A stretch of 64,000 nt of DNA from UBA5109 sp965662565 (GTDB taxonomy: Bacteria > Pseudomonadota > Gammaproteobacteria > Pseudomonadales > Pseudohongiellaceae), in contig CBFIHS010000006.1 of the NCBI GenBank assembly GCA_965662565.1, positions 13,333-77,332 on the forward strand, in the 5' to 3' direction. Positions 16,610 to 26,735 of the stretch are shown here, in pieces. The translations under genes were made by a program, and so were the position numbers. Position 1 is the first letter of the stretch. Each line of letters opens with the position of its first letter. The notes beneath the pieces are model-generated. The model saw only the letters and a program-made list of their open reading frames with translations. It was not told the DNA's origin and did no database searches.

Positions 16610-18943
16610 ATGACTTTTAACAATACCGCCACAAGTAAACTACGCACAGCCACTTTTAGCTTGGCGGTTTGTTCTGTTGTCTTATTATCTCCTCTTTCAC
16701 TGGCACGGGATCACTTATTAGGCGCACTCGAGAACGAAAGCTTACTGCGCTGCGAAAACCTTCACTGGTCTGGCCAAGCAATTGAGGCTGAAGCTTGTTA
16801 CCGCGCTCTTGTTCGCGGGAATAATCCCACCGAGATTCAAGCTGAAGCCATGTGGGCCCTTGGCGACTTATACAGTGCGGATAACCTTTTTGAACGTGCT
16901 GCCGAATTAGCCCCTGAAAATGCCATGATTTTCGTCCGCACCGGAGAGCTGTATTTAAGAACCTACCAGTATCAAGAGGCTTATAATTTTTTTGCCGAAG
17001 CATTAGCGCTTGAACCAGACAATGCATGGGCACACATAGGCGCAGCCCAGGCTTTAAGCTCAGGGAACAATAGTGAAGAAGTCGATTCTCACCTAGAAGC
17101 CGTGCAAACACATTTTGCATCGCCTGCAGGGGCACGCTTTCGAGCCATGCTTATGGCCATCAATGCCTTTATGCAACAAGACCTATTCGACAAGGCGAGA
17201 GAAGCATTAGATGAAGCTTGGGGCCTAGCAAAAAATGAAAACCTGCCCAAAATGGAACTCAATGCACTTGAAGCAGCTCTGGCTTTTGTGAAGAGAGATT
17301 TCGAGGCTGTTCAAGGTTTTACTGATTTCGCGATAGAGGAAGCCCCTAACTATGGCGATGCCTATGCAATTCCAGGCTATTTTGCATCCATTACCAGGCG
17401 CTACAAAGAGTCGGGCGAATTTTATCTAAAAGCAGTACAAGTTGAACCTGAAAATTGGTCAGCTCATCTCGAGCTTGGTCAGAACTACTTGCGCTTAAAT
17501 AAGATTGATGAAGGTGTCCGGCATATACAAATTTCATTCGAGGGTGATGGCTTTAACCCAAAAACTCTGAATATGATGAGACTTCTCGATACCTTTACCA
17601 AAAACTTCATTGACCTCAGTTTTCCAGAGCCAGAAACGGGTGCAGGCCTTCCTGAGCTCGTCATCAGGCTAGACCGAAAAGAATCAGAAGTAATTACTAA
17701 CTACGCACGCGAGCTTTCTGAAGCAAGCATGAATGTTTTCGAAGAACGCTATAAGTTCAAAGCTAAGCAACCCGTAACTGTTGAAATTTTCCCCAATCAT
17801 GAGGACTTTGTTGTGCGCTCAATTGGTATGCCCGGAGTAGGCATACTGGGAGTAACTTTTGGCTACCTGTTCGCAATGGACTCACCTTCCGGCCATCCAG
17901 ATGAAACCTATCATTGGGGCACAACACTTTGGCACGAAATGGCTCATGTTTATACTTTAGAGGCATCTGAGCATGGGGTTCCTAGATGGTACAGCGAGGG
18001 CATTTCAGTCTATGAAGAATGGAATACAGGCCCAATTCCTGGCATTAAAATCCCGTCTTATGTTCTTGAAGCCATGGCGCAAGGCCTATTTTTACCAATA
18101 GCCGAACTTGATAATGGCTTTATGCGGCCAAGTTATGAGAATCAAGTCATGGTGTCTTATATGCAGGCTGGACTGATTTTCCAATTCATATCCGAAGAAT
18201 ACGGGCATGACAAAATAGTCGAGATGCTTTACCTCTTTGTCGATGGCACTGATGAAGTAACCGCGATTGAAACTACATTGGGTGTCAGTGATACCGAATT
18301 TGATCGACACTTTAAGCAGTACATTAATATTCAGTATGGCTCTTTACTCAGCGGCTTAGGAATATGGCAACAAGACCTGCAAGATGCCCTGCGGGCTTAT
18401 CAAGCTGAAGACTGGGAAGAGACAATTGCCGCAGCTGATCGCGCTATCTTTACTTATCCCAACTATGTTGAACAAGACAGCCCCTATATAGCGAAAGCCC
18501 GAGCTTATTCTCAATTGGGCGACGAAGAAGCTAAATTCAAAACCTTAGAAACATTCTGGAAATTGGGTGGTTACTCAGCCTCTTCTTTGAAGGCCTTGGC
18601 GGATTCCTATATCGATAGAGACCTGCCAGAAAAGGCCGTTGCTGTTTTCAAAGACATACATTATGTGGACCCTTTTGATGAAGAAACTCATGGTAAGCTT
18701 GGGGATCTCTATATGGAATTGAATCAAGCTGAAGAAGCTTTAGAAGAATATCTCGTTGGCCTTGCTCTTTCTCCTCTAGATCAGGCCATGGCCAATTATA
18801 GAGTCGCTTCGGCCTACAATACTTTGAACAATAAAGATCGAAGTATGGATTACCTAATGACAGCCTTGGATATAGCTCCTCAGTTTCGTCCGGCTCAACA
18901 GCTTTTACTAAATTTAATGAACACAAGTAATACAGAAAATTAA
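16610..18943 (+). CDS. TPR protein with gluzincin (MA-type) peptidase domain, operon gene 3
   Basis: 777 residues with a signal peptide (about 1-33). N-terminal TPRs (FERAAELAPENAMIFVRTGEL and the next repeats, about residues 90-330) precede a zinc peptidase domain: HEMAH at 442-446 with the third ligand region PRWYSEG (Glu463), the pattern of the peptidase MA family. More TPRs run from about 590 to the end (DLPEKAVAVFKDIHYVDPFD and others). All metal and catalytic residues expected are present, so it may be an active periplasmic protease with a TPR-guided substrate. Its ATG directly follows the stop of gene 2. Confidence 0.82.
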   Translation: MTFNNTATSKLRTATFSLAVCSVVLLSPLSLARDHLLGALENESLLRCENLHWSGQAIEAEACYRALVRGNNPTEIQAEAMWALGDLYSADNLFERAAELAPENAMIFVRTGELYLRTYQYQEAYNFFAEALALEPDNAWAHIGAAQALSSGNNSEEVDSHLEAVQTHFASPAGARFRAMLMAINAFMQQDLFDKAREALDEAWGLAKNENLPKMELNALEAALAFVKRDFEAVQGFTDFAIEEAPNYGDAYAIPGYFASITRRYKESGEFYLKAVQVEPENWSAHLELGQNYLRLNKIDEGVRHIQISFEGDGFNPKTLNMMRLLDTFTKNFIDLSFPEPETGAGLPELVIRLDRKESEVITNYARELSEASMNVFEERYKFKAKQPVTVEIFPNHEDFVVRSIGMPGVGILGVTFGYLFAMDSPSGHPDETYHWGTTLWHEMAHVYTLEASEHGVPRWYSEGISVYEEWNTGPIPGIKIPSYVLEAMAQGLFLPIAELDNGFMRPSYENQVMVSYMQAGLIFQFISEEYGHDKIVEMLYLFVDGTDEVTAIETTLGVSDTEFDRHFKQYINIQYGSLLSGLGIWQQDLQDALRAYQAEDWEETIAAADRAIFTYPNYVEQDSPYIAKARAYSQLGDEEAKFKTLETFWKLGGYSASSLKALADSYIDRDLPEKAVAVFKDIHYVDPFDEETHGKLGDLYMELNQAEEALEEYLVGLALSPLDQAMANYRVASAYNTLNNKDRSMDYLMTALDIAPQFRPAQQLLLNLMNTSNTEN

Positions 18944-18962
18944 CTAATCAGGAATTAGCGAT

Positions 18963-19985
18963 ATGAGTGAAGAAGTAGAAAAACATGGTTCAGATTCAAC
19001 TAAAGCAATGGTTGAAGATTTCCAGTTAGCTATTGGCAAAATTCGTGAACAAATCCGAGGCACTATAGTTGGTCAAGACGTAGTGGTTGATAGTTTGCTG
19101 ATCACACTTTTTGTCGGTGGTCACTGCCTTATTACTGGTATGCCGGGTACTGCAAAAACTTTGTTGGTACATACTTTAGCGAGCGCTCTAGGCTTAAAAT
19201 TCAAACGCATTCAGTTTACGCCAGACCTTATGCCAACTGACATCACCGGCACTGACATGGTGGATGAAGACCAAGCCACGGGCAAGCGTGAGTGGCGTTT
19301 CATTGAAGGACCTGTTTTCACTAATGTTCTTCTTGCAGATGAAATCAACCGAACTCCACCAAAAACTCAGGCGGCTCTTTTGGAAGCGATGCAAGAAAAA
19401 ACTGTTACGGTTCGTGGACAAAACCATCAGTTAGATAAACCCTTTATTGTTTTGGCTACCCAAAACCCAATCGAACTTGAAGGAACTTACCCTCTGCCAG
19501 AAGCACAACTTGACCGTTTCCTCTTTAATGTCGTGTTGGATTATCTCGATGCCGAACAGGAAGTTGCCGTAATTAATCGTTTCACAAAGAGTGTCGAACT
19601 GCCCGAAGTAAAAGCCTGCACATCTTCAGAAGAAATCATTCGCTTCCAAAGTTTAGTCAGAGAAGTACCTATTTCAGATGCGCTGAATCATTATGCTGTA
19701 GATATCATTAGAGCCACCCGCCCCTCGGATCCACTTGCGACCGAAATGATAAAGAAATACGCCAATTTTGGATCCAGTATTCGCGCCACAATGAATTTAG
19801 TTTTAGCAGCGAAGACTCGTGCACTAATGGAAGGCCGTTATCATGTTATTGCTGAAGACTTGAAAGCATTGGCTATCCCCATTCTGCGTCATCGCGTTTT
19901 GCCAAATTACTTTGCCGAATCCGATGGCGTTACGGTGGATGACATCCTCGCCGACATGCTCACTCAGGTAAAAGTTAACGAATAA
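18963..19985 (+). CDS. MoxR family AAA+ ATPase, operon gene 4
   Basis: 340 residues. Walker A GMPGTAKT at 59-66, Walker B VLLADEINRTPPKTQAALLE and sensor 1 VLATQNPIELEGTYPLPEAQ are the MoxR pattern; a C-terminal AAA lid follows. MoxR proteins work as chaperone-like ATPases with von Willebrand partners to mature or insert metal into enzymes or to control envelope complexes. Here the partners are plainly the three MIDAS proteins in the same operon. Cytoplasmic. 19 bases after gene 3. Confidence 0.95.
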   Translation: MSEEVEKHGSDSTKAMVEDFQLAIGKIREQIRGTIVGQDVVVDSLLITLFVGGHCLITGMPGTAKTLLVHTLASALGLKFKRIQFTPDLMPTDITGTDMVDEDQATGKREWRFIEGPVFTNVLLADEINRTPPKTQAALLEAMQEKTVTVRGQNHQLDKPFIVLATQNPIELEGTYPLPEAQLDRFLFNVVLDYLDAEQEVAVINRFTKSVELPEVKACTSSEEIIRFQSLVREVPISDALNHYAVDIIRATRPSDPLATEMIKKYANFGSSIRATMNLVLAAKTRALMEGRYHVIAEDLKALAIPILRHRVLPNYFAESDGVTVDDILADMLTQVKVNE

Positions 19986-19994
19986 AGACTGAAA

Positions 19995-20909
19995 ATGACA
20001 TTAGAACAAAACGACAATAACAAGGCACCAACAAGGCTCCTAGACCCTGGAGTCTTATCCAGTCTGTCCAATTTAGAGCTGGTAGCTAAGGCTGTGGTTG
20101 AAGGTTTTGTAATGGGCTTACATCGTTCACCTAAATATGGGTTCAGCCAAGAATTTGTCGAATATCGCGCTTATGCAGAGGGAGACGACCCACGCCATAT
20201 TGATTGGAACGTATATTCTCGCACTGATAAAACTTTCATAAAACTATTCAAAGGCGAAACCAACAGCCACTTAATGCTTTTGTTGGACACCTCGGCTTCG
20301 ATGGGCTTTGGTTTAATTCACAGTAAGTTGCAATATGGGAAATACTTAGCTGCAAGCCTTGCTTATCTAGCATCTCGCCAACACGATGCCATAGGCTCTA
20401 TGATATTCAATGATGAAATTGTTCAATATCGACCGCCTACATCGAAGACAGGCACTCTTCACAGCATCATCCACACTCTAGATAAAGCTGAAGCTATTGA
20501 AGGCACTGCATTGCATAAACCTTTTATACGTTTCCGTGAACATGTTAAAAAACGCGGACTGGTTGCTGTTATTTCAGACTTTTATTGTGACCCCGAAGCT
20601 TTGCTAGAAAATGTTCGTCCTCTAGCCCTGCATGGTCAAGACGTCATTCTGTTTCATTTAATGGACCCAGACGAACTAACTCCGGACATCAAAGAGTCTA
20701 CTCTATATGAAGATATGGAATCAGGAGAAGCCATCGAGGTTTCTCCCGTCTATATGAAACAAGACTATCCGAAAAAAATAAAACAACACATCGCGGCAAT
20801 AAGCAAAACAGCTAAAAGTATGAATGCCGACCATGTTCTTATCGACACCAGTCAGCCACTTGATAAGGCCTTACACAGTTATCTTACCTTTAGGGAGAAA
20901 CGCGCCTGA
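19995..20909 (+). CDS. DUF58 domain protein (VWA-like), operon gene 5
   Basis: 304 residues. The DUF58 signature EYRAYAEGDDPRHIDWNVY followed by FIKLF is intact, and the VWA-like portion starts LMLLLDTSASMGFG (DxSxS MIDAS). DUF58 proteins are the usual next-door partner of MoxR ATPases. No membrane helix. Nine bases after moxR; the stop overlaps gene 6's ATG by one base. Confidence 0.93.
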   Translation: MTLEQNDNNKAPTRLLDPGVLSSLSNLELVAKAVVEGFVMGLHRSPKYGFSQEFVEYRAYAEGDDPRHIDWNVYSRTDKTFIKLFKGETNSHLMLLLDTSASMGFGLIHSKLQYGKYLAASLAYLASRQHDAIGSMIFNDEIVQYRPPTSKTGTLHSIIHTLDKAEAIEGTALHKPFIRFREHVKKRGLVAVISDFYCDPEALLENVRPLALHGQDVILFHLMDPDELTPDIKESTLYEDMESGEAIEVSPVYMKQDYPKKIKQHIAAISKTAKSMNADHVLIDTSQPLDKALHSYLTFREKRA

Positions 20910-22978
20910 TGTCTTTGCTCAGTCCATTTTTCTTATTAGGCTTGTTGGGAATAGCTCTACCAATCTGGTTGCATCGCTTGCAAACCAATACGACTGATCG
21001 AAAAAAATTCAGCTCTGTTATGTTCCTCGAACAAAGCCAGCAACGCGTTCATGTTCAACGTAAATTAAAATACTTATTGTTAATGGCTCTACGGATTTTA
21101 TTCTTAATCCTTTTGGTGCTTGCTTTTACTAAACCCGTTTTTTTCTTTCCTCCCGAAGCTGCCGTAACCGAGGACACCACGCATCATGTAATTGTTGTAG
21201 ATAATTCTTTTTCCATGCGCGAAGGCGATAGCTTTTCACAAGCAAGCAGTCTTGCTGAAGGCATCATTGATTATATGCCTGCCGAAGATATTGCAAGCCT
21301 CTATACTGCTAGCGATAGCGTGCAAACTCTTAGTACTGCAACCAACGATTTAGAGCTTTTACGTAAGCTAATAAATTCAATAGAACCGGATATGGGGCGA
21401 CTAGATATTGGCGCCACGATCAGTTCACTGGATAATTTAATCGAAAATAGCCAAGCCAATTTTATTCTTCATTTCATAAGTGACTTCCAAAAAAACAGTC
21501 AAGCTGTTCGTTTTGCCGATATGATTCCCAGCCTAATTAATGGTCGCGCTGTAACTCTTAGCACTCATCAAATTAAAACCAGTTCAACCCCTAACTGGTC
21601 TGTTGATTCAGTAGAGGTCAGCGAGGCAAGTACGGTAAGAGTCGGACTTAAATATAATAGCTATGTTGAAACAGGTTCTGAAACAACTGAAGAAAAAACT
21701 TTAACTCTCCTCATCAATGAAGTTGAACAGCAAAGCATTACCGAATCAGTTTCAATAGCTCCTGATGGGGTCATGTATATTACTTTTGAAAATGTTCTAT
21801 TTGACGAGGGGGACAACAGAATAGATATTGAGCTTTTGCCAAAAGATAGCCTTAGCGAAGACGATTCCCGCCATGCTGTATTCGACAACTCGCCACCTGC
21901 TCCCGTGATCCTATTAACATCAAATCCTGAATCAATAGCTAACACTTATCTCTCAGTAGCTCTTGCTACAGCACCTCAGTCTTACGAAGTGCAAGTTCAA
22001 ACAATCAATAGTTTCGATGCAAGAGTTTTACAGCGTTACCCTTGGATTATTGTGGATGATATCGGTGCCATCAATGCTTCTTTACAACAAGAATTGTTAA
22101 GCTATGTTGAAGGCGGCGGCTCAATCTTGGCTTCGGTCGGAGAACGCACAATTGGTCTGGATACAATTCCTGTTGGTGGACTAGCTATAAACAACAGCTT
22201 AACTCTAAACCGCAATAGCTCTTATACGGTTCAGGGTATTAATAGTTCTCACCCTGCTTTAGATAGAACGTCCGGCTGGAGTAATTTATCAATAACACAA
22301 CTATTGCCTATAGTTGCCAATGAAGCTACTAATGAAAACTCTAATGTCTTGATCACAACGTCTGGAGGCTTTCCTTTCTTAATTGAACAAAACCTTGGAC
22401 TCGGCCGTTTTCTACTATTAAACACCAAGCTAAATAACACTTGGAGTGATTTGCCGGTTAAGCCTATTTTTGTAAGTTTTATGGCAGAGGCCGCTCAGCA
22501 CTTATCCAATCAAGAAGAGCTTATCAAAGAACAAGTCGTGAACAGCTTCATACAGTTAGGTCAAAATGGCGGCACTTCAGGTCAGGTCTATGCACCAAAT
22601 GGAGAGAGCATGTTAAGTCTTTCCGACACTACACGCGCACAAAATATTCAACTTACGCAAACTGGATACTACACAATCAACACACTTGGGGGAGAAGTTC
22701 TGGTGGCGGTCAATCCAGATCCACGTGAATCTGATTTGCGTATTATGGAGAATCAAGCACTAGAAAACTGGAAGTCTATTGTAAGCAGCAGTGCTGGAAA
22801 TAGTACTATTTCATCTCCTGCAACTGAACTAACTGAAGAGCTTGAGCTAAACTCTCTAGTCGAAGAGCCTGTTACTAAAGAAGCATGGCATATACTGTTA
22901 ATCTTGCTTGCTGTTATTGTTCTTTTGGAATCTATTTTAGGTAACCGATATTTACGCTTCAGTGCAGGAAATACCTAA
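20909..22978 (+). CDS. BatA-like membrane protein with VWA domain, operon gene 6
   Basis: 689 residues. The first 80 residues are an aerotolerance-regulator (BatA) N-terminal domain: LLSPFFLLGLLGIALPIWLH, then a second helix (LLLMALRILFLILLVLAF). A VWA segment follows with VIVVDNSFSM (MIDAS DxSxS). The middle has a glutamine amidotransferase-like part (YPWIIVDDIGAINA, YVEGGGSILASVGE), and a C-terminal helix (WHILLILLAVIVLLESIL) returns it to the membrane. It resembles gene 1 in plan, so the operon holds two related membrane VWA proteins. Ends two bases before gene 7. Confidence 0.88.
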   Translation: MSLLSPFFLLGLLGIALPIWLHRLQTNTTDRKKFSSVMFLEQSQQRVHVQRKLKYLLLMALRILFLILLVLAFTKPVFFFPPEAAVTEDTTHHVIVVDNSFSMREGDSFSQASSLAEGIIDYMPAEDIASLYTASDSVQTLSTATNDLELLRKLINSIEPDMGRLDIGATISSLDNLIENSQANFILHFISDFQKNSQAVRFADMIPSLINGRAVTLSTHQIKTSSTPNWSVDSVEVSEASTVRVGLKYNSYVETGSETTEEKTLTLLINEVEQQSITESVSIAPDGVMYITFENVLFDEGDNRIDIELLPKDSLSEDDSRHAVFDNSPPAPVILLTSNPESIANTYLSVALATAPQSYEVQVQTINSFDARVLQRYPWIIVDDIGAINASLQQELLSYVEGGGSILASVGERTIGLDTIPVGGLAINNSLTLNRNSSYTVQGINSSHPALDRTSGWSNLSITQLLPIVANEATNENSNVLITTSGGFPFLIEQNLGLGRFLLLNTKLNNTWSDLPVKPIFVSFMAEAAQHLSNQEELIKEQVVNSFIQLGQNGGTSGQVYAPNGESMLSLSDTTRAQNIQLTQTGYYTINTLGGEVLVAVNPDPRESDLRIMENQALENWKSIVSSSAGNSTISSPATELTEELELNSLVEEPVTKEAWHILLILLAVIVLLESILGNRYLRFSAGNT

Positions 22979-22980
22979 TC

Positions 22981-25900
22981 ATGAAAGCAACTGAAAAACT
23001 AGAACTCTACTTAACAGAGTTCCGTCAACGTCTAAAGAAACTGATCATCTTACAAGGTGTCGCAGCGCTGGCACTCGCCTTGCTAGTTATCTCTTTTATA
23101 GCTGCTTGGCTATCTTTAGAAAGTGGTTATTCTAATTCTACAATAATTGCGTTCAGGCTCTTATTAGTCTTCTCGCTACTGGGCGTCGCTCTAAAAACAA
23201 TTCTAGAACCATTACAGAAAATTAAAAATGACATCAGCTCTCAAGTTGAAACGCGTAGTTTAAAAACAGACGGGGAAGGGTTCCAAGGTCGAATTGAAAC
23301 CTATTCCCAAATGGATAAAAACAACCCCTTTAGGGATTTACTGGCAGAGGATGCACTCAAAGTTAGCCTAGCGTATCCCGCTCAAGAACAAGTAAAAAAT
23401 AAAGACATGCAAGTTGCTGGGATAGTTGCTGCTTCACTATTTGCAATCCTCATCTATATGGCAATGGGATCAAGCTTTTTTGCAAGCAGCCTGCAAAATT
23501 TTCTAGCCGGCTGGGCCGGTGATAACTTTACTCCACAACAATCGATCTTTGTATTACCAGGTGATGAAAGCATTCGAAGAGGGTCTAACTTACGAATTAA
23601 TGCTCAAGTTGAAGGCTTTAATCCTGATGAAGTTACTTTGCATGTAAAAACCATTAATAATGACTGGCAGGAAGTCCCACTGGTCACCACGTCGAATGGT
23701 TTTGAATTTACTCTCTTCTCTTTACAAGAAAACCTAGATTACTACGTCTCCACAACAGGACTCCGAAGCCCCGAATTTGAGGTTCAAGTGGTAGACCTTC
23801 CTTCTATTGCGAATATGGAACTGAACTATAATTTCCCAGATTGGGCCCAAAGAGAAGATGAAACATCAAGTCGTGGTGATATTGAAGCACTTCCTGAAAC
23901 CGAAATTACTCTTACGATAACAACTACTGCGCCCCTTCCCGCTGGTGGCGAACTGATCCTTAACAATACTGCTCAGGAACTCGCCGTTAGCGGTAACGAA
24001 GCCAGCACAGAGTTTACTGTCCTTGAAAAAGGTCAATACTATATTGCCGCTATGGTAGGCGATGAACCTGTTCGTTTAAGTGACGATTACTTTATCCGTA
24101 TAGCAGAAGACGGTTTACCTGAAATTGAATTTATTCGCCCTGGCGAAGACTGGAACGCCACAAATATAGAAGAAGTTCTAGCTCGTATTGAAGCTAGGGA
24201 TGACTATGGCCTTGAAAGCTTATTAATAAACTACTCTATTAACGGCGGCGAATGGCAAGAAGTAAATTTGTATGAACCGGCCAAAGAACTAGAGATAGAG
24301 CATATCTTTATGCTGGAAGAAATGCGCACAACTCAAGCACTAAGTTCTTCTGCCCAGCAACTTGAGCTCGGTGCTTTCAATATCGTTTTGGACAACCCTG
24401 CTAGCGGACAAAATGACAGCATCGACATAAATTCTGAAACTGAAGACTTAATAGAAGAATTTGAAGAACTTCCTCTAAAACCTGGCGACCTGATTTCGTA
24501 CTATGCAGAAGCTTCAGACCGCAATCAAACGGTTCAATCCGACATCTACTTTATTCAGATTCAAGCTTATAATCGACGTTACACTCAATCCCAGCTCTCT
24601 GGAGGCGGTGGTGGCGGCGGCGGTGGCGGTCCTAGTGACGAAATTTCCCAACGCCAACGCCAAATAGTTGTTTCTACTTGGAACCTAATAAGAGAACAAG
24701 CCGAAGGTAATGCTGCACAAGTAGAAATCAATTCAACTTTACTCTCTGATTTGCAGCTGACTTTGGCTGAGCAAGCTAAAACGCTCACTGATCGTGCTAG
24801 GGCTCGCCAGCTGACTGAGCAGGATGCTGACGTTCAACGCTTTGTCGAAAGTATGGATTCAGCTATTCAAGCAATGTTTCCAAGTTCTGAATTCTTAGCT
24901 GAAATTGAATTACAAGATGCTATCCAACCAGCTCAGGAAGCCTTACAACATTTGCTGCAGGCTGAAGCTGTTTTCAATGAGATGCAAATCTCACAACAAC
25001 AAAGTGGCGGCAGCGGTGGCGGTAGCAACCGGGCTAATCAAGACCTAGCCGAAATGTTTGAACTCGAAATGGATATGGAACAGAACCAGTATGAAACGGG
25101 GCAAAGTGCTACCCCTCAAGCTCAGCAGCAAGAAATGGAAGACATAATGGCGCAGCTTGATGATCTAGCTCGTCGACAAGAACAACTCGCCGATAACATG
25201 CGTAATCAGCAGCAGCTAACAGACGCCCAACAATATCAACAAGAAATGTTGCGCCGTGAAGCTGAAGAATTACAAGATCAGTTAGAGCAATTACAACAGC
25301 AACAATCTGGTCAACAACAGTCTGGTCAACAACAAGCTCAAAATCAGCAGTCTGGTAGCCAACAACAAAATGGGCAACAAGGAGAATCTGGGCAACAACA
25401 AAATAACCAGCAGAATGGGTCTGAGCAAAATCAGCAAACAGCGCAAAATCAATTACAAGACCGAATAGAAAGTGCTATTCGAGCTATGAATGAAGCCCAA
25501 GAGGCTATGGCCAATAATCCTGATTCTCAAGAGTTACAACGCGCTACTGAAGAAGCCCAACGTCAACTTGAAGGGGCTCGTGATCAAATGGCACAAGATC
25601 AGATAGCTAGCATGCAAGAATCTTTCGCTAACATGACCGATCTTTCAGAAGATATGTTGAGAGATCAACAACGCGCTCAGCAACAACTACAAAGTGCAAT
25701 GGAACGTGCTATTGCCGAACGTGAAAGTGGTGAAGATCCAAATAGTCGCGGCATGTCTTTACAAGAAGAAATGGAACTGGCTGATCTTAAAGAAGAACTC
25801 ACTGCAAGTATGCAGAGTTTGCAACAGCAAATGATGAGGACCATGCAGCAGTTTGGGGATGAAGCTCCTGAAGCCGCAAGAGAACTTTCAGAGGGCAACC

Positions 25901-26673
25901 AAACAATTACTGAACGCGAGCTTGAACTGGCCTTATCAGATGCGGCTTTATATATTGATGCAGGCTACGCTTTATACATCGCTGGTAATGAACGAAATGT
26001 CACTGAAGGCTTACGTGCACTCAATGAGAGCCTTGAACGTGCAGAACAATTCGCAGTAGGAGCACTTAATGGCGACAGTGATTTGGAACGCGCTCGCGAA
26101 CAAGCACAAGAACTAAGGAATCAACTCGCCCAACTGCAACAGCAGAATGGTCAACCAGGTTCACAACAAGATCAGATGAATAATCAACAAAATGGCCAAC
26201 AGCAAGGTCAAAACAATGGTCAGCAGGGTCAACGAAATGGCTCGCTTGGTGAAAGGCCGAATGGTTCTCAAAATGGAATCAATGTAAGTGGCTGGTCTAC
26301 TTATGCTGGCAACAATACGCAAGAGTTACCCATCAATTTACCTGAGAATTTCTATGATAACCTCGATAACTTGACGGAATTATCTCGTGATTCCATTCCT
26401 CAAATGGGCCGTTCTCAAGAGGATATTGAGGACTTACTGGAACTCATTCGAGAACTAGAATTTAGCCGAGTGAATCGCAATGATGCAATCGTCCAAGAAG
26501 AATTCAACAACTTACTCGCCTTAATTGAACAGCTTGAACTTAATTTACGGAGCGAAGATCAGAACTCAGGTAATAGAAATAATGTTCGCACAGCAGTGCT
26601 TGAAATTATTCCAGAAGAGTACCAAGAGTCTGTAGCGGAGTATTACAGACGACTATCCCGAGAAAATAATTAG
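22981..26673 (+). CDS. Giant DUF4175-like membrane protein with Gln-rich coiled coil, operon gene 7
   Basis: 1230 residues. Two helices near the N-terminus (about 20-45 and 55-72) and one at about 140-160, then a periplasmic part with Ig-like segments. A run of ten glycines (541-550) separates this from a long alpha-helical half rich in Gln, Glu and Ala. Almost pure Gln/Asn/Gly/Ser tracts lie at about 760-825 and 1055-1100. The layout matches the DUF4175 (TIGR02302-type) proteins found beside MoxR operons. The low-complexity DNA could vary in length between strains. Last gene of the operon; no clear terminator follows. Confidence 0.78.
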   Translation: MKATEKLELYLTEFRQRLKKLIILQGVAALALALLVISFIAAWLSLESGYSNSTIIAFRLLLVFSLLGVALKTILEPLQKIKNDISSQVETRSLKTDGEGFQGRIETYSQMDKNNPFRDLLAEDALKVSLAYPAQEQVKNKDMQVAGIVAASLFAILIYMAMGSSFFASSLQNFLAGWAGDNFTPQQSIFVLPGDESIRRGSNLRINAQVEGFNPDEVTLHVKTINNDWQEVPLVTTSNGFEFTLFSLQENLDYYVSTTGLRSPEFEVQVVDLPSIANMELNYNFPDWAQREDETSSRGDIEALPETEITLTITTTAPLPAGGELILNNTAQELAVSGNEASTEFTVLEKGQYYIAAMVGDEPVRLSDDYFIRIAEDGLPEIEFIRPGEDWNATNIEEVLARIEARDDYGLESLLINYSINGGEWQEVNLYEPAKELEIEHIFMLEEMRTTQALSSSAQQLELGAFNIVLDNPASGQNDSIDINSETEDLIEEFEELPLKPGDLISYYAEASDRNQTVQSDIYFIQIQAYNRRYTQSQLSGGGGGGGGGGPSDEISQRQRQIVVSTWNLIREQAEGNAAQVEINSTLLSDLQLTLAEQAKTLTDRARARQLTEQDADVQRFVESMDSAIQAMFPSSEFLAEIELQDAIQPAQEALQHLLQAEAVFNEMQISQQQSGGSGGGSNRANQDLAEMFELEMDMEQNQYETGQSATPQAQQQEMEDIMAQLDDLARRQEQLADNMRNQQQLTDAQQYQQEMLRREAEELQDQLEQLQQQQSGQQQSGQQQAQNQQSGSQQQNGQQGESGQQQNNQQNGSEQNQQTAQNQLQDRIESAIRAMNEAQEAMANNPDSQELQRATEEAQRQLEGARDQMAQDQIASMQESFANMTDLSEDMLRDQQRAQQQLQSAMERAIAERESGEDPNSRGMSLQEEMELADLKEELTASMQSLQQQMMRTMQQFGDEAPEAARELSEGNQTITERELELALSDAALYIDAGYALYIAGNERNVTEGLRALNESLERAEQFAVGALNGDSDLERAREQAQELRNQLAQLQQQNGQPGSQQDQMNNQQNGQQQGQNNGQQGQRNGSLGERPNGSQNGINVSGWSTYAGNNTQELPINLPENFYDNLDNLTELSRDSIPQMGRSQEDIEDLLELIRELEFSRVNRNDAIVQEEFNNLLALIEQLELNLRSEDQNSGNRNNVRTAVLEIIPEEYQESVAEYYRRLSRENN
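24601..24630 (+). repeat. Ten-codon glycine tract in the DUF4175-like gene
   Basis: Ten consecutive GGN codons (GGA GGC GGT and so on), a GC-rich island in an AT-rich gene encoding Gly541-550. It marks the domain boundary between the Ig-like and the coiled-coil halves. Confidence 0.9.
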
Positions 26674-26735
26674 TTATCTTTGCCGCGCCATTAGTAAAAA
26701 TATGTATCAGTTTGAGACTTTTCTGAGACCCTTTA

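Noticed and set aside
24585..24788. Antisense frame with a proline run inside the DUF4175-like gene
   Set aside because: It is simply the reverse of the glycine codon tract.
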